Assembly: GCF_000956475.1 (NCBI RefSeq)
Contig: NZ_JYJB01000007.1
Location: 248,001 to 312,000, forward strand
From: Microbacterium hydrocarbonoxydans
GTDB lineage: Bacteria > Actinomycetota > Actinomycetes > Actinomycetales > Microbacteriaceae
Direction of reading: 5' to 3'
Length of the DNA stretch: 64,000 bases
The notes under the pieces are model-generated. The model was not told the origin of the DNA and made no database searches. It was given only the letters and a program-made list of their open reading frames with translations. Shown one piece after another: positions 33,493-41,878 of this stretch (position 1 is its first letter; every line of letters begins with the position of its first letter). Both the position numbers and the translations under genes were made by a program.

Positions 33493-35097
33493 ATGCGCAT
33501 CCTCACGGCATCCGATCGCGCGCTGCTGGTCGAGACCGCTGACCTGGCCGAGACGATGCGGCTGGGGCCTGCGTGGGCGCACCTTCCCGGGGTGGTCGAG
33601 CTCATCCCCGGTGCGCGCTCGGTGCTGGTGCGCTTCGACCCCTTGCAGGTGTCGGCGCGGGAGCTCGCCGCGACGCTCGCCGGCACGTCAGCGGATGCCG
33701 GAGAGGATCGGCGTGCGGGCGAGGTGAGCATTCCCGTGCACTACGAAGGTGACGACCTGCATGAGGTCGCGCACCTCCTCGGCGTCTCCGCCGAGGAGGT
33801 GGTGAACAGACACCTCGGGGCCGGCTGGCAGGTCGCCTTCTCGGGCTTCGCGCCGGGATTCGGCTACCTGGTGAGCGACGATCCGCTCTTCGACGTGCCC
33901 CGCCGCTCGTCGCCGAGAACGCGGGTACCGGCGGGTGCTGTCGGTCTCGCCGGTGCGTTCACGGGCGTGTACCCGCGCGAGAGCCCCGGCGGCTGGCAGT
34001 TGATCGGTCGCACGGATGCCGTGATGTGGGACATCGATCGCGAGCCGCCCGCGCTGCTCTCGCCGGGGACGCGCGTGCGCTTCGTCCGCGCCGACACTGC
34101 GGCGCTCTCGCTCTCGAGGCTACCGGCTGCGCCGCTCGTGACACCGCTCGTTGAGCGAGGGAGCGCCAGCGACCGAGGCGAAGCGCCCCGCTCATCCGCG
34201 CGAGATCAGGCCCGCACGATCGAGGTCGCCCGTCCGGCTCTTCAGATCCTGGTGCAGGACCGCGGTCGCCCCGGACACGCGGCGCTCGGGGTCTCGGAAT
34301 CCGGTGCCGCCGACCGTACGGCGCTGAGCGACGCGAACCGCGCCGTCGGAAACCACAGAGGCGCGGCCGTGCTGGAGATCGTGGGCGGCGCCGCTCTCCG
34401 CTTCCGCGGCTCCGGCGTCGCGGCGGTCACAGGCGCGATAGGCGAGCTGACGCTGACGAACGCCGACGGATTCGAGAGCACGGTCGACCACGGGGCGCCC
34501 TTCGCAACCTCCGACGGCGATGAACTCACTCTCGGCGCCCCGACGAACGGCCTGCGATACGTGGTCGCGGTGCGCGGCGGCATCCTCGTCCCTCCCGTGC
34601 TCGGGAGCCGATCCGCCGACACGCTCGCGGGGCTCGGACCCGCCTCGCTCCGGCAGGGCGATGTCGTCGAGGTCGGCGAGCACGCACCGCACGCGGTCGA
34701 CCCGCATCCTCTGCCGCGCCCGCTCCCGGCATCCGGCGACCTCGTCGAGCTCGACATCACGCTCGGCCCTCGTGACGACTGGTTCACGCCGCAGGCGCTG
34801 CACACCCTCACCGGTCAGGAGTGGACGGTGACTCCGCGCTCGGATCGCGTCGGCATCCGCTTGCACGGCGAGGTCGCGCTCGCCCGGGCCATCGCGGGAG
34901 AGCTGCCCAGTGAGGGAGCGGTCACGGGCGCGATCCAGGTGCCGGCCGACGGGCAGCCGGTGCTGTTCCTGCCTGATCATCCGCTCACCGGCGGCTATCC
35001 GATCATCGGCGCGCTCACCGCCGGCGCCCTCGATCTCGCAGGTCAATTGCCCCCGGGCGCGCGCGTGCGATTCCGCGTGCGCCCGGCGCAGCGATAG
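33493..35097 (+). CDS. pxpBC: PxpB-PxpC fusion, 5-oxoprolinase subunits B and C
   Basis: A 534-residue fused protein. Residues ~1-205 are the PxpB/KipI domain (VELIPGARSVLVRFDP, SGFAPGFGYL, TRVPAGAVGLAG, TGVYPRESPGGWQLIGRT). Residues ~235-534 are the PxpC/KipA biotin-dependent-carboxylase-like domain (LVQDRGRPGHAALGVSESGAAD, RYVVAVRGGI, GVTGAIQVP-like end). The linker, ~217-235, is encoded by a REP-like repeat. GGAGG precedes ATG 33493. Such fusions are known in actinobacteria; the repeat in the linker is the odd part. Confidence 0.9.
   Translation: MRILTASDRALLVETADLAETMRLGPAWAHLPGVVELIPGARSVLVRFDPLQVSARELAATLAGTSADAGEDRRAGEVSIPVHYEGDDLHEVAHLLGVSAEEVVNRHLGAGWQVAFSGFAPGFGYLVSDDPLFDVPRRSSPRTRVPAGAVGLAGAFTGVYPRESPGGWQLIGRTDAVMWDIDREPPALLSPGTRVRFVRADTAALSLSRLPAAPLVTPLVERGSASDRGEAPRSSARDQARTIEVARPALQILVQDRGRPGHAALGVSESGAADRTALSDANRAVGNHRGAAVLEIVGGAALRFRGSGVAAVTGAIGELTLTNADGFESTVDHGAPFATSDGDELTLGAPTNGLRYVVAVRGGILVPPVLGSRSADTLAGLGPASLRQGDVVEVGEHAPHAVDPHPLPRPLPASGDLVELDITLGPRDDWFTPQALHTLTGQEWTVTPRSDRVGIRLHGEVALARAIAGELPSEGAVTGAIQVPADGQPVLFLPDHPLTGGYPIIGALTAGALDLAGQLPPGARVRFRVRPAQR
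34147..34177 (+). repeat. REP-like repeat inside the pxpBC coding sequence
   Basis: About 31 bp nearly identical to the inverse of the repeat at 7373-7403 (one inserted C): GTTGAGCGAGGGAGCGC then AGCGACCGAG. It is read through in frame as ERGSASDRGEAP. Confidence 0.85.
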
Positions 35098-35144
35098 CCG
35101 ATCGGCTGATGCCCGACGGGCCGCGCGTGCCTAGGCTGACGATG

Positions 35145-36395
35145 ATGGACACGATGGACGGCGTTCGCGGCATCCTCGCCCCGGTGCGATTCGGGCGGAT
35201 GCTGCAGCTCGTGCTGCTCGCCCTGATCGCCGTGTGCGGCATCCGCTACGTGCTCCGACACGACGAACCGACGATGATGGCGATCGTCCTGTCCGGCGCC
35301 GTCGTCCTCGCTGCGGTCGCCGCGGTGCAGAGCCTCGTCCCGCGGCGCGGCGCCTGGCCCGCCGTCTGGACGCTCGTCGCCGCAGCGGCCTGGATCATGC
35401 TCACGCTCATCGCACCCTCGTTTGCCTGGTGCGCCGTGCCGCTCGCGTTCGCGGTGCTGCAGATCCTGCCGTTCTGGCCGGCGAGCGGCATCGTCGCGGG
35501 CATGACGGCGGTCGTGATCGTCGCACAGCTGCGGCTGGCCGCCGATCCTGACCCCACGATCGTCGCCGGCCCGATCGGGATCGCCGTCGCCACGGCCATC
35601 GCATACAGGGCTCTCGACCGCGAGGCGCGGGCGCGGCAGCAGCTCGTCGACGAGCTGACAGCCACGCAGGCCGATCTCGCCGCGGCCGAGCACCGGGCGG
35701 GTGCTCTGGCCGAGAGGGCGCGGCTGTCGCGCGAGATCCACGACTCGGTCGGTCAGGACCTCTCGAGCATCAACCTGCTGCTGCAGGCAGCGCAGCAGCA
35801 GTGGCAGGCGCAGCCCGATGAGGCGCGTGCGCAGGTGCGCTCGGCAGCGGACGCGGCGCGCGAGGGGCTCGACGCGGCGCGCCGCGTCGTGCGCGATCTC
35901 GCGCCTTCCGAACTCGACGGCGCCGCTGGATCATTGCCGGCGGCCATCGAGAAGGTCGTGGCGGATGCCGTCGGCATCGACGCCTCGTTCCGCAGTCACG
36001 GCGCCGTGGGCGAGGTGCCGCTCCCGGTCGCGGCGGCGCTGATCCGCACGGTCCAAGGGGCGCTCGCCAACGTCGCCGAGCACGCGCACGCCTCGCGCGC
36101 GGTCGTGAGCCTCACAGCTCACCCCGACGAGCTGCGGCTCGACATCCGCGACGACGGCGTGGGCTTCGACGCCGGTCCGCGGGGGCTGCGGGCGCGCGTG
36201 GCCGAGCGGCGTGCGGCCGGGCGTGGCCGCGGTCTGGCCGGGATCGAGGAGCGCATCGCGGTGCTGGGCGGCACGTTCGAGATCGAGAGCGCGCCGGGCG
36301 AGGGCACGACGCTGTCGGCCGTGTTCCCGGCATCCGCTCTGGTCGTTTCCGGCTCCGACTCCTCGGTGTTCGGCGAAGGAGAGGGAGACGGATGA
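35145..36395 (+). CDS. NarL-type sensor histidine kinase
   Basis: A membrane sensor kinase of about 416 residues. The N-terminal ~160 residues hold five or six hydrophobic segments with little outside, then a coiled coil, the HisKA_3 box LSREIHDSVGQDLSSI (phosphorylated His199 when counted from 35145) and an ATPase domain with GLAGIEERI and GTTLS. ATG 35145 (or 35142) is chosen over 35109 because TAGGCT ends 7 nt before it, the leaderless pattern. It overlaps the response regulator by 4 bp. The signal is unknown. Confidence 0.88.
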   Translation: MDTMDGVRGILAPVRFGRMLQLVLLALIAVCGIRYVLRHDEPTMMAIVLSGAVVLAAVAAVQSLVPRRGAWPAVWTLVAAAAWIMLTLIAPSFAWCAVPLAFAVLQILPFWPASGIVAGMTAVVIVAQLRLAADPDPTIVAGPIGIAVATAIAYRALDREARARQQLVDELTATQADLAAAEHRAGALAERARLSREIHDSVGQDLSSINLLLQAAQQQWQAQPDEARAQVRSAADAAREGLDAARRVVRDLAPSELDGAAGSLPAAIEKVVADAVGIDASFRSHGAVGEVPLPVAAALIRTVQGALANVAEHAHASRAVVSLTAHPDELRLDIRDDGVGFDAGPRGLRARVAERRAAGRGRGLAGIEERIAVLGGTFEIESAPGEGTTLSAVFPASALVVSGSDSSVFGEGEGDG

Positions 36396-37018
36396 CTCTG
36401 CGACTCGTGCTCGTCGACGACCACCCCGTGGTGCGCGCCGGCCTTCGGGCGCTGATCGAGTCGAGCGACGACCTGCAGGTCGTCGGCGAGGCCGGTGACG
36501 CGGCGGCCGCGCTCGCGGTGATCGCCGAGACCGGGCCCGACGTCGTGCTGATGGATCTCAGCCTCGGCGACGGCGTGGGCGGCATCGAGGCCACCAAGCG
36601 CGTGAAGGCGCTGCCCGAGCCGCCCGCCGTGCTCGTGCTGACGACGTACGACACCGAGTCCGACATCCTCAGGGCGCTGGACGCGGGGGCCGCCGGATAC
36701 CTGCTCAAGGACGTGCCTCCGCAGGACCTGTTCGCGGGCATCCGCTCGGTGGCCAGAGGGCAACCCGCGCTCGCGCCGTCCGTGGCCGGCGTGCTGATGC
36801 GCAGGGCGTCGTCGCCTGAGCCCCGCATGACCGAGCGGGAAGTCGAGGTGCTCGAGCTGCTCGCCGACGGGCTCGGCAATCGCGAGCTCGCCAGAGCGCT
36901 GTTCGTGTCGGAGGCCACCGTGAAATCGCACCTGTCGCACATCTACACCAAGCTCGGCGTCGACACGAGGGCCGGAGCCGTCGCCGCCGCGATCGAGCAG
37001 CGCATCATCCGGCGCTGA
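36392..37018 (+). CDS. NarL/LuxR-type response regulator
   Basis: A 208-residue partner of the kinase. The receiver domain (1-120) has DDHPVVRAG, phosphorylation Asp55 in VVLMDLS, T-loop LTTYDTE and Lys in YLLKDVPP. The LuxR HTH (~140-205) reads MTEREVEVLELLADGLGNRELARALFVSEATVKSHLSHIYTKLGV. The start overlaps the kinase stop by 4 bp. Its target genes are unknown; the pxp genes just upstream are candidates only by position. Confidence 0.93.
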   Translation: MTLRLVLVDDHPVVRAGLRALIESSDDLQVVGEAGDAAAALAVIAETGPDVVLMDLSLGDGVGGIEATKRVKALPEPPAVLVLTTYDTESDILRALDAGAAGYLLKDVPPQDLFAGIRSVARGQPALAPSVAGVLMRRASSPEPRMTEREVEVLELLADGLGNRELARALFVSEATVKSHLSHIYTKLGVDTRAGAVAAAIEQRIIRR

Positions 37019-37163
37019 GGCTGTTCTTCCGCTTCGGCCGGGAGCGATGCTGCGCGTCCAGTCGTCGTGCCCCGATCCTTGAGCGGGCGAAGCGAGATGA
37101 AACGCCACCAACGTACGCTGGTGATCGCGCGGTGCGGGCCGTGTCGTCGAGGAGGGTGTGGTC

Positions 37164-37879
37164 ATGCAGGCTGGGTGGTATGACGATGGTTCGGGTCGTC
37201 AGCGGTGGTGGGATGGGGAGCGGTGGACGGATGATTTCGCTCCCGCACAGGGGGCGGCGTCGGGGGTGGCGGCTTCTCCGGTGACGTCTTCTCCTGCTGC
37301 GGGTGCGCCTGTTCTCGGCTTTATCGGTCTGGGGTTGGCGGTGCTGGGTACCGTGCTCGCGTGCATCCCCGCGGTGTTCGGTGTCGGGGTGGCGGTGTTG
37401 CTGATCGGGTTCGTCGTGTCATTGGTCGGATTGTTCCGCAGGGGTACGGCGAAATGGCCCTCGATCGTCGGGATGGTCCTCGCGGTGGTCGGTGGGGCGA
37501 TCGGCACGATCGTGCTGGTGGTCTCGCTGCTCGCGAACCTGCCATCACCGACGGATCCCGCCATCCCTACCGACGCACCCTCGACCTCCACACAACAGCC
37601 GACCGACACCCCCACCGCGAGCGCGGGGCGGCCGTCACCAGAGGAGATCGCGGATGGATTTGCCGCCGGGGTGCGCGCTGGCGGTGTCACCGAATATGAC
37701 GACATGCTGACTTCTACCCATGCGTCGGTCAATTCCTCTACGACTCCGACCTGTCCGACGAAACGCTTCGGATCATCGCCGCTGGCGAGATCGTGACGGG
37801 TTCTGAGCGTGACGCGGTCGTGGAGGCGTCCTATGAGGCGACGTTGACCTGCGACCCGAACGGTGATGGTTCCAACTGA
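37164..37879 (+). pseudogene. DUF2510 membrane protein, frameshifted copy
   Basis: The first copy of a duplicated gene. DUF2510 tryptophan motif at the start (QAGWYDDGSGRQRWWDGERWT), three hydrophobic segments in a DUF4190-like region, a Thr/Ser/Pro linker, then a C-terminal domain. After GGVTEYDDM at about 37707 the frame is lost; one missing base relative to the copy at 39929 moves reading to a false stop at 37796. In the next frame the paralogue's end is restored (FYPC-GQFLY-SDLSDETLR to TCDP) and stops at 37879. It may be a true lesion or a sequencing error. ATG 37164 has GGAGGG 8 nt upstream. Confidence 0.8.
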
Positions 37880-37991
37880 ACCGCCGCCGGCGCCGTCAAA
37901 GGCTGGTCACCCTATGGGTAGTCCTCCCCATGCGGTGAGGGCGGGTTCGAGATTAGGCTTGTGACGAGCAGGTTTGTCAGAGGGGGGCGCC

Positions 37992-38405
37992 ATGCCGAGA
38001 ATTCCGATTCCGATTCCGATTCCATTGTTGGATCCGGTCATTCCGCTGATCAACTTCGTCGTGATGAACGAGGTTCAGGCGGCACAGCAGGTGAAGCTGG
38101 TGGAGGACGCGTACGCGGCGCTGGGGGCCTCCAGGAAGGCGCTGGAGGCGATCGCCCAGGGCCAGACCGCCACGGTGTGGACCGCCGACGGCAAGTCGGT
38201 GGAACTCGCCGCGATGCTGACCGCCCGCTACAACGCGACGCTGGCGTGGGGCGCCGCGCTTGAGGCGCAACTGGACAGGGCGAAGGAGAATCTCGTCCTC
38301 GCGATCGATTCGACGACGAAGTTCGACGAGGAGTCGCAGCAGCGGTACATCGATCGGCTGAACAAGGCTGACTCGGATTCCGCCTACGGCACGACGAGCG
38401 CCTGA
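37992..38405 (+). CDS. Helical protein of unknown function, accessory locus
   Basis: A 137-residue protein I do not recognise. It begins with a striking PIPIPIPLLDP repeat and a hydrophobic stretch, then long amphipathic helices (NEVQAAQQVKLVEDAYAALGASRKALEAIAQ, ALEAQLDRAKENLVLAI) ending in a charged tail. The size and two-helix look resemble partner proteins of type VII substrates, but the WxG turn and YxxxD/E signal are not evident. AGAGGGG precedes ATG 37992. It lies 19 bp before the Gly-rich gene and the two are probably expressed together. Confidence 0.6.
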   Translation: MPRIPIPIPIPLLDPVIPLINFVVMNEVQAAQQVKLVEDAYAALGASRKALEAIAQGQTATVWTADGKSVELAAMLTARYNATLAWGAALEAQLDRAKENLVLAIDSTTKFDEESQQRYIDRLNKADSDSAYGTTSA

Positions 38406-38424
38406 GGCTGGAGAGGCAACGAAC

Positions 38425-39711
38425 ATGGGGCAGAACAAGGAACGTCTCGACCGGTTGCAGGCTAACCGAAAGAGCTTCTACGTCGAGGTTGCGCTTGACA
38501 AACAGGCCAAGCAGAGTCTCGCGGCGGCGGAAGCAACGAACGAGGCATCGGAGAGCGCCCTAAAGGCGGCGCACGCCCAGGGCTTCGAGGGAGAATACGG
38601 CGACCGTGCGTCAGAAGCGCTGACCACCCTCCACAAGGAGATCGACAGGTTCGCGGCGCATCAGGCGGCGTTGAGCAAGGCGATCGATGCGGCGAATCAA
38701 GCCTTGCAGGCTGCGGCGGCCAGTACCGGCGAACTGCCTGATGCCGGGTTGACGCAGGACCAGCAGGACACGGTGACCACGGCGCAGAACACGAACAGCC
38801 CTGTGCACGTGTCGCCTGGAGTGTTGATGACGCCGGCCGATGCGAAGCAGTATTACCTGGATCAGGCGGCGCTCGCGCAGGAGGAGGCGGCCGCGAAGGT
38901 GACGGCCACCCTCGATGCCACCCTGCAGGACATCATGAATTCGATGCCCGTGTCGGACTACGACGAGCCCGAGCCCACGCCCGATCCTTCGGGGGATGAC
39001 GGCACGGGTGGAAACCGGCAGGTCGACGGCCCGGGTGTCAACGGCGGCGGCTCCGGCGGCGGCTCCGGCGGCGGAGGGGCAGGAACGGGATCCGGTGGGG
39101 GCGGCAACGGCGGCGGCGGGGGAACGATCATCGATCCACCGCTCATCCACCGCCCGCCGTTCGTCGACCCGCCCTACGTCGACCCGCCTTACGTGAACGA
39201 CCCCCGCGTCCCCGACACGGACGGCACCGACCCCAACGTCGACGGCAGCACTGACGGCGTGGTCCCCGGTGGAGGAACCGGCGGTCCCGGTGGCGGTATC
39301 GGCGGCGGAGGTGCCGGCGGTAACGGAACAGTCGGCGGCGGGATGAACGGTGTTGTCGGCGGTGGAGCCGCTGGTCTGGCCGCGCGTCTGGGCGGACGCC
39401 CTGGCCTGGTCGCCGGTGGCGTGGGCGTGGGTGCTGGTGGCGTCGGCGGTGTCGGTTCGGCATCCGGTGCAGGCTCGGCCGGCGTCGTGGCTCAGCAGGG
39501 TGCGGCGAATGGCGGACGCGGCGGAGCCGTGGCCGGTGGCGCTGCAGGCGGGGGTGCGGGTGCCGGACGCAACAGCAAGCGCAATCGTCGCCGCGGGCAG
39601 GATCTCATGGCATTCCAGGTTGAACCGGACGACGAGACCGCGCCCGACCTCGGCGCTGCGGGCGATGCGGGGCGTTCGTCTTCCGACGGACGCGAACAGC
39701 TCACCTGGTAA
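38425..39711 (+). CDS. Large helical / Gly-rich protein of unknown function
   Basis: A 428-residue modular protein, no family recognised. Residues 1-172 are charged coiled helices; 175-195 are acidic and Pro-rich (EPEPTPDP); 205-235 and 281-382 are almost pure Gly/Ala/Ser/Val; 238-262 hold the repeats FVDPPYVDPPYV; 383-391 are basic (NSKRNRRRG); the last 37 residues are polar and end in LTW. No signal peptide or membrane helix. This is the shape of a surface or type VII-secreted protein, by appearance only. Its last 22 codons recur at 40685-40752. Confidence 0.65.
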   Translation: MGQNKERLDRLQANRKSFYVEVALDKQAKQSLAAAEATNEASESALKAAHAQGFEGEYGDRASEALTTLHKEIDRFAAHQAALSKAIDAANQALQAAAASTGELPDAGLTQDQQDTVTTAQNTNSPVHVSPGVLMTPADAKQYYLDQAALAQEEAAAKVTATLDATLQDIMNSMPVSDYDEPEPTPDPSGDDGTGGNRQVDGPGVNGGGSGGGSGGGGAGTGSGGGGNGGGGGTIIDPPLIHRPPFVDPPYVDPPYVNDPRVPDTDGTDPNVDGSTDGVVPGGGTGGPGGGIGGGGAGGNGTVGGGMNGVVGGGAAGLAARLGGRPGLVAGGVGVGAGGVGGVGSASGAGSAGVVAQQGAANGGRGGAVAGGAAGGGAGAGRNSKRNRRRGQDLMAFQVEPDDETAPDLGAAGDAGRSSSDGREQLTW

Positions 39712-39928
39712 CTGGTCGTCTCACTTCTTCAGGTGAACAAGGATCCGGACCTGATGCCCGGTGAGGCCTGAGGCCCGGGCCTTTGAGGCGTCGTGCCCGC
39801 GGAGGATCGTTTCGTGGACGCGTGTCACGAGGCGGTGATGCCGATGCGAGATCCCGTTCGGGTGGCATACCACCGTCGTAGGCTGGTGTCCGCGCGGTCG
39901 GAGCCGTGTTGATGAGGAGGGTGTGGTT

Positions 39929-40666
39929 ATGCAGGCTGGGTGGTATGACGATGGTTCGGGTCGTCAGCGGTGGTGGGATGGCGAGCGGTGGACGGATGAT
40001 TTCGCTCCCGTGCAGGGGGTGGCGTCGGGGGTGGCGGCTTCTCCGGTGACGTCTTCTCCTGCGGCGGGTGTCGGCGTGTCGCCGGTTCTCGGTTTCGTGG
40101 GTCTGGGACTGGCGGTGCTGGGCACCGTTCTCGCGTGCATTCCCGCGGTGTTCGGTGTCGGTGTGGTGGTCCTGCTGGCCGGGTTCGTGGTGTCGCTCGT
40201 GGGGTTGTTCCGGAAGGGGGCGGTGAAGTGGCCCTCGATCGTCGGGATGGTCCTCGCCGTCGTCGGCGGAGCCATCGGCACGATCGTGCTGGTGATCTCG
40301 CTGCTCGCGAACCTGCCGGGGCCGGTCGATCCGGCCATCCCCACAGACACGCCCTCGACGACGTCCACCGAGCAACCGACCGACACGCCCACCACGGGAA
40401 CGAGCGCGGGGCGGCCCTCACCCGAGGAACTCGCCGCGGGGTCGAAGGAGACTCTGCACGCAGGCGGAGTAACGAGCTATGACGACATGCCGGACTTCTA
40501 TCCATGCATGGGGCAGTTCTTGTACGCCTCCGACCTCTCGGATGAAACGCTCCGGCTTCTGATATCGGGAGAGGACCCGCTCCCTTCCGAGCGGGAAGCA
40601 GCGCGACAAGCGATCGAGGACGGAATCGACACGTGCGACCCGAGCGGCGAAGGCGCCCAGGGATGA
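39929..40666 (+). CDS. DUF2510 membrane protein, intact copy
   Basis: A 245-residue paralogue of the frameshifted gene at 37164, nearly identical over the first ~150 codons. Domains: DUF2510 at 1-25, three hydrophobic segments at ~50-130 (DUF4190-like), a Thr-rich linker (TDTPSTTSTEQPTDTPTTGT), and a ~60-residue C-terminal domain with a Cys in FYPC and one in DTCDP, probably outside the cell. ATG 39929 is used because GAGGAGG lies 8 nt before it; the in-frame GTG at 39923 is too close. Function unknown. Confidence 0.75.
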   Translation: MQAGWYDDGSGRQRWWDGERWTDDFAPVQGVASGVAASPVTSSPAAGVGVSPVLGFVGLGLAVLGTVLACIPAVFGVGVVVLLAGFVVSLVGLFRKGAVKWPSIVGMVLAVVGGAIGTIVLVISLLANLPGPVDPAIPTDTPSTTSTEQPTDTPTTGTSAGRPSPEELAAGSKETLHAGGVTSYDDMPDFYPCMGQFLYASDLSDETLRLLISGEDPLPSEREAARQAIEDGIDTCDPSGEGAQG

Positions 40667-40684
40667 CGACTCATCCTGAGTTGT

Positions 40685-40752
40685 CCCGACCTCGGCGCCG
40701 CGGGCGATGCGGGGCGTTCGTCTTCCGACGGACGCGAACAGCTCACCTGGTG
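40685..40752 (+). pseudogene. Remnant of a second Gly-rich gene (last 22 codons)
   Basis: 67 bp (40685-40751) match 39643-39709 with one mismatch, then diverge. They encode PDLGAAGDAG and the following residues up to the terminal LTW, in frame with a stop TGA. No start or body remains. It begins 19 bp after the stop of the intact DUF2510 copy. Confidence 0.8.
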
Positions 40753-40828
40753 ACCAGGCGGCTCACGGCGTCGTGAAGAGGACACGGGCACGGACCTGAC
40801 GCCCCTCCAGCGGTCCGCACCCGTGGGT

Positions 40829-41878
40829 CTATGAGGCGCCGAGACTGCGGAGGATGTCGCCGCCGAACAGCGAGAACGCCGTGAACCCGGCGGAGAGCAG
40901 CAGCACACCGGCGGTCGCGGCGATCGCGATCACCGAGACGCCGCCGCCGCCGAGGCGCTGCCCGCGCAGCCCCACAGAGACACCCGCACGCGCCGCGAGT
41001 TCCCCGGCGTCGTCGTCGCGGTACAGCTCGGTGCGCGCCGCGAAGCGGCGGTGGAACTCCTCAGCGATGACCACCGCGGCGGCCATCGTGTCTGCACGAT
41101 CGAAGCGGGTGCGCGCAGGCAGATAGACGTACAGCCGATCCGAGACCAGCTCGATCTCAGCCCCGGAGCCGAGGTCGAGCACGCGTGCCATGAGGTCGGG
41201 CGTGAAGATGTACAGCGCATCCTGCTGGTAGCCCTCGGGCACGATCAGGCGGAACACCGTCGCGAACTCGCCCTCGAGTTCCATGCGGGCGGCTCCGCGG
41301 CCGAGGCCCAGAGTGGGGATGATGCTGCGCCGGCGGTTCGCCAGCACGATGTGCGGCACCGACGACGGCAGCGGCAGCTCGATGAAGGCGAACGGACGCT
41401 GGATGGTCGCGCCCTCCTGCCCCCGCGCGACGGAGTGATGCATGCCGAGTTCGAACGGCATCCGCTCGTCGTCGCATGCGACCACTGCGCGCTCCTGCCC
41501 GCGCGCCACACGCGCGAACGCTGCGCCGGGGCGACGGGTGTTCTCCAGGAGGTCGGCGTACGCCCATCCGTTCTGCCAGGCGAAGGCCGCCACCTTGGCC
41601 CTGCGCCCGAGCCCCACGGCGTACCAGGCGAATCCGACGGCCGCGAGCACCGTGTATCCGACCACGAACACGCCGAGGATCGGAGCCACCGCGAGGATGT
41701 CACTGCGCCCGAGGAACCAGAGCCCCGCGAGCATCGCGACAGCGAAGAGCAGCACCGCGACGAGCACGACGATGAAGCGCCGGTGCAGCGGCATCCGCAC
41801 GATCCGCTCGTAGGCGAGGATGTCGCCGAGCCTCGCATTCCGGCGCAGCGGCTCGAGGTCGACCGCTACAGGCTCCAC
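40829..41878 (-). CDS. Membrane protein of unknown function
   Basis: A 349-residue protein with two helices near the N-terminus (FIVVLVAVLLFAVAMLAGLWF, APILGVFVVGYTVLAAVGFAWYAV) and one at the C-terminus (VIAIAATAGVLLLSAGFTAF), with a ~210-residue cytoplasmic region between. I do not recognise a family. GTG 41878 overlaps the end of the DUF1266 gene by 13 bp, so the two are translated together and probably work together. Confidence 0.7.
   Translation of the reverse strand: MEPVAVDLEPLRRNARLGDILAYERIVRMPLHRRFIVVLVAVLLFAVAMLAGLWFLGRSDILAVAPILGVFVVGYTVLAAVGFAWYAVGLGRRAKVAAFAWQNGWAYADLLENTRRPGAAFARVARGQERAVVACDDERMPFELGMHHSVARGQEGATIQRPFAFIELPLPSSVPHIVLANRRRSIIPTLGLGRGAARMELEGEFATVFRLIVPEGYQQDALYIFTPDLMARVLDLGSGAEIELVSDRLYVYLPARTRFDRADTMAAAVVIAEEFHRRFAARTELYRDDDAGELAARAGVSVGLRGQRLGGGGVSVIAIAATAGVLLLSAGFTAFSLFGGDILRSLGAS

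Noticed and set aside
37992..39711. Firm call as type VII secretion substrates
   Set aside because: I found no WxG turn, no clear YxxxD/E signal and no ESX core gene in the window, so this stays a hypothesis.
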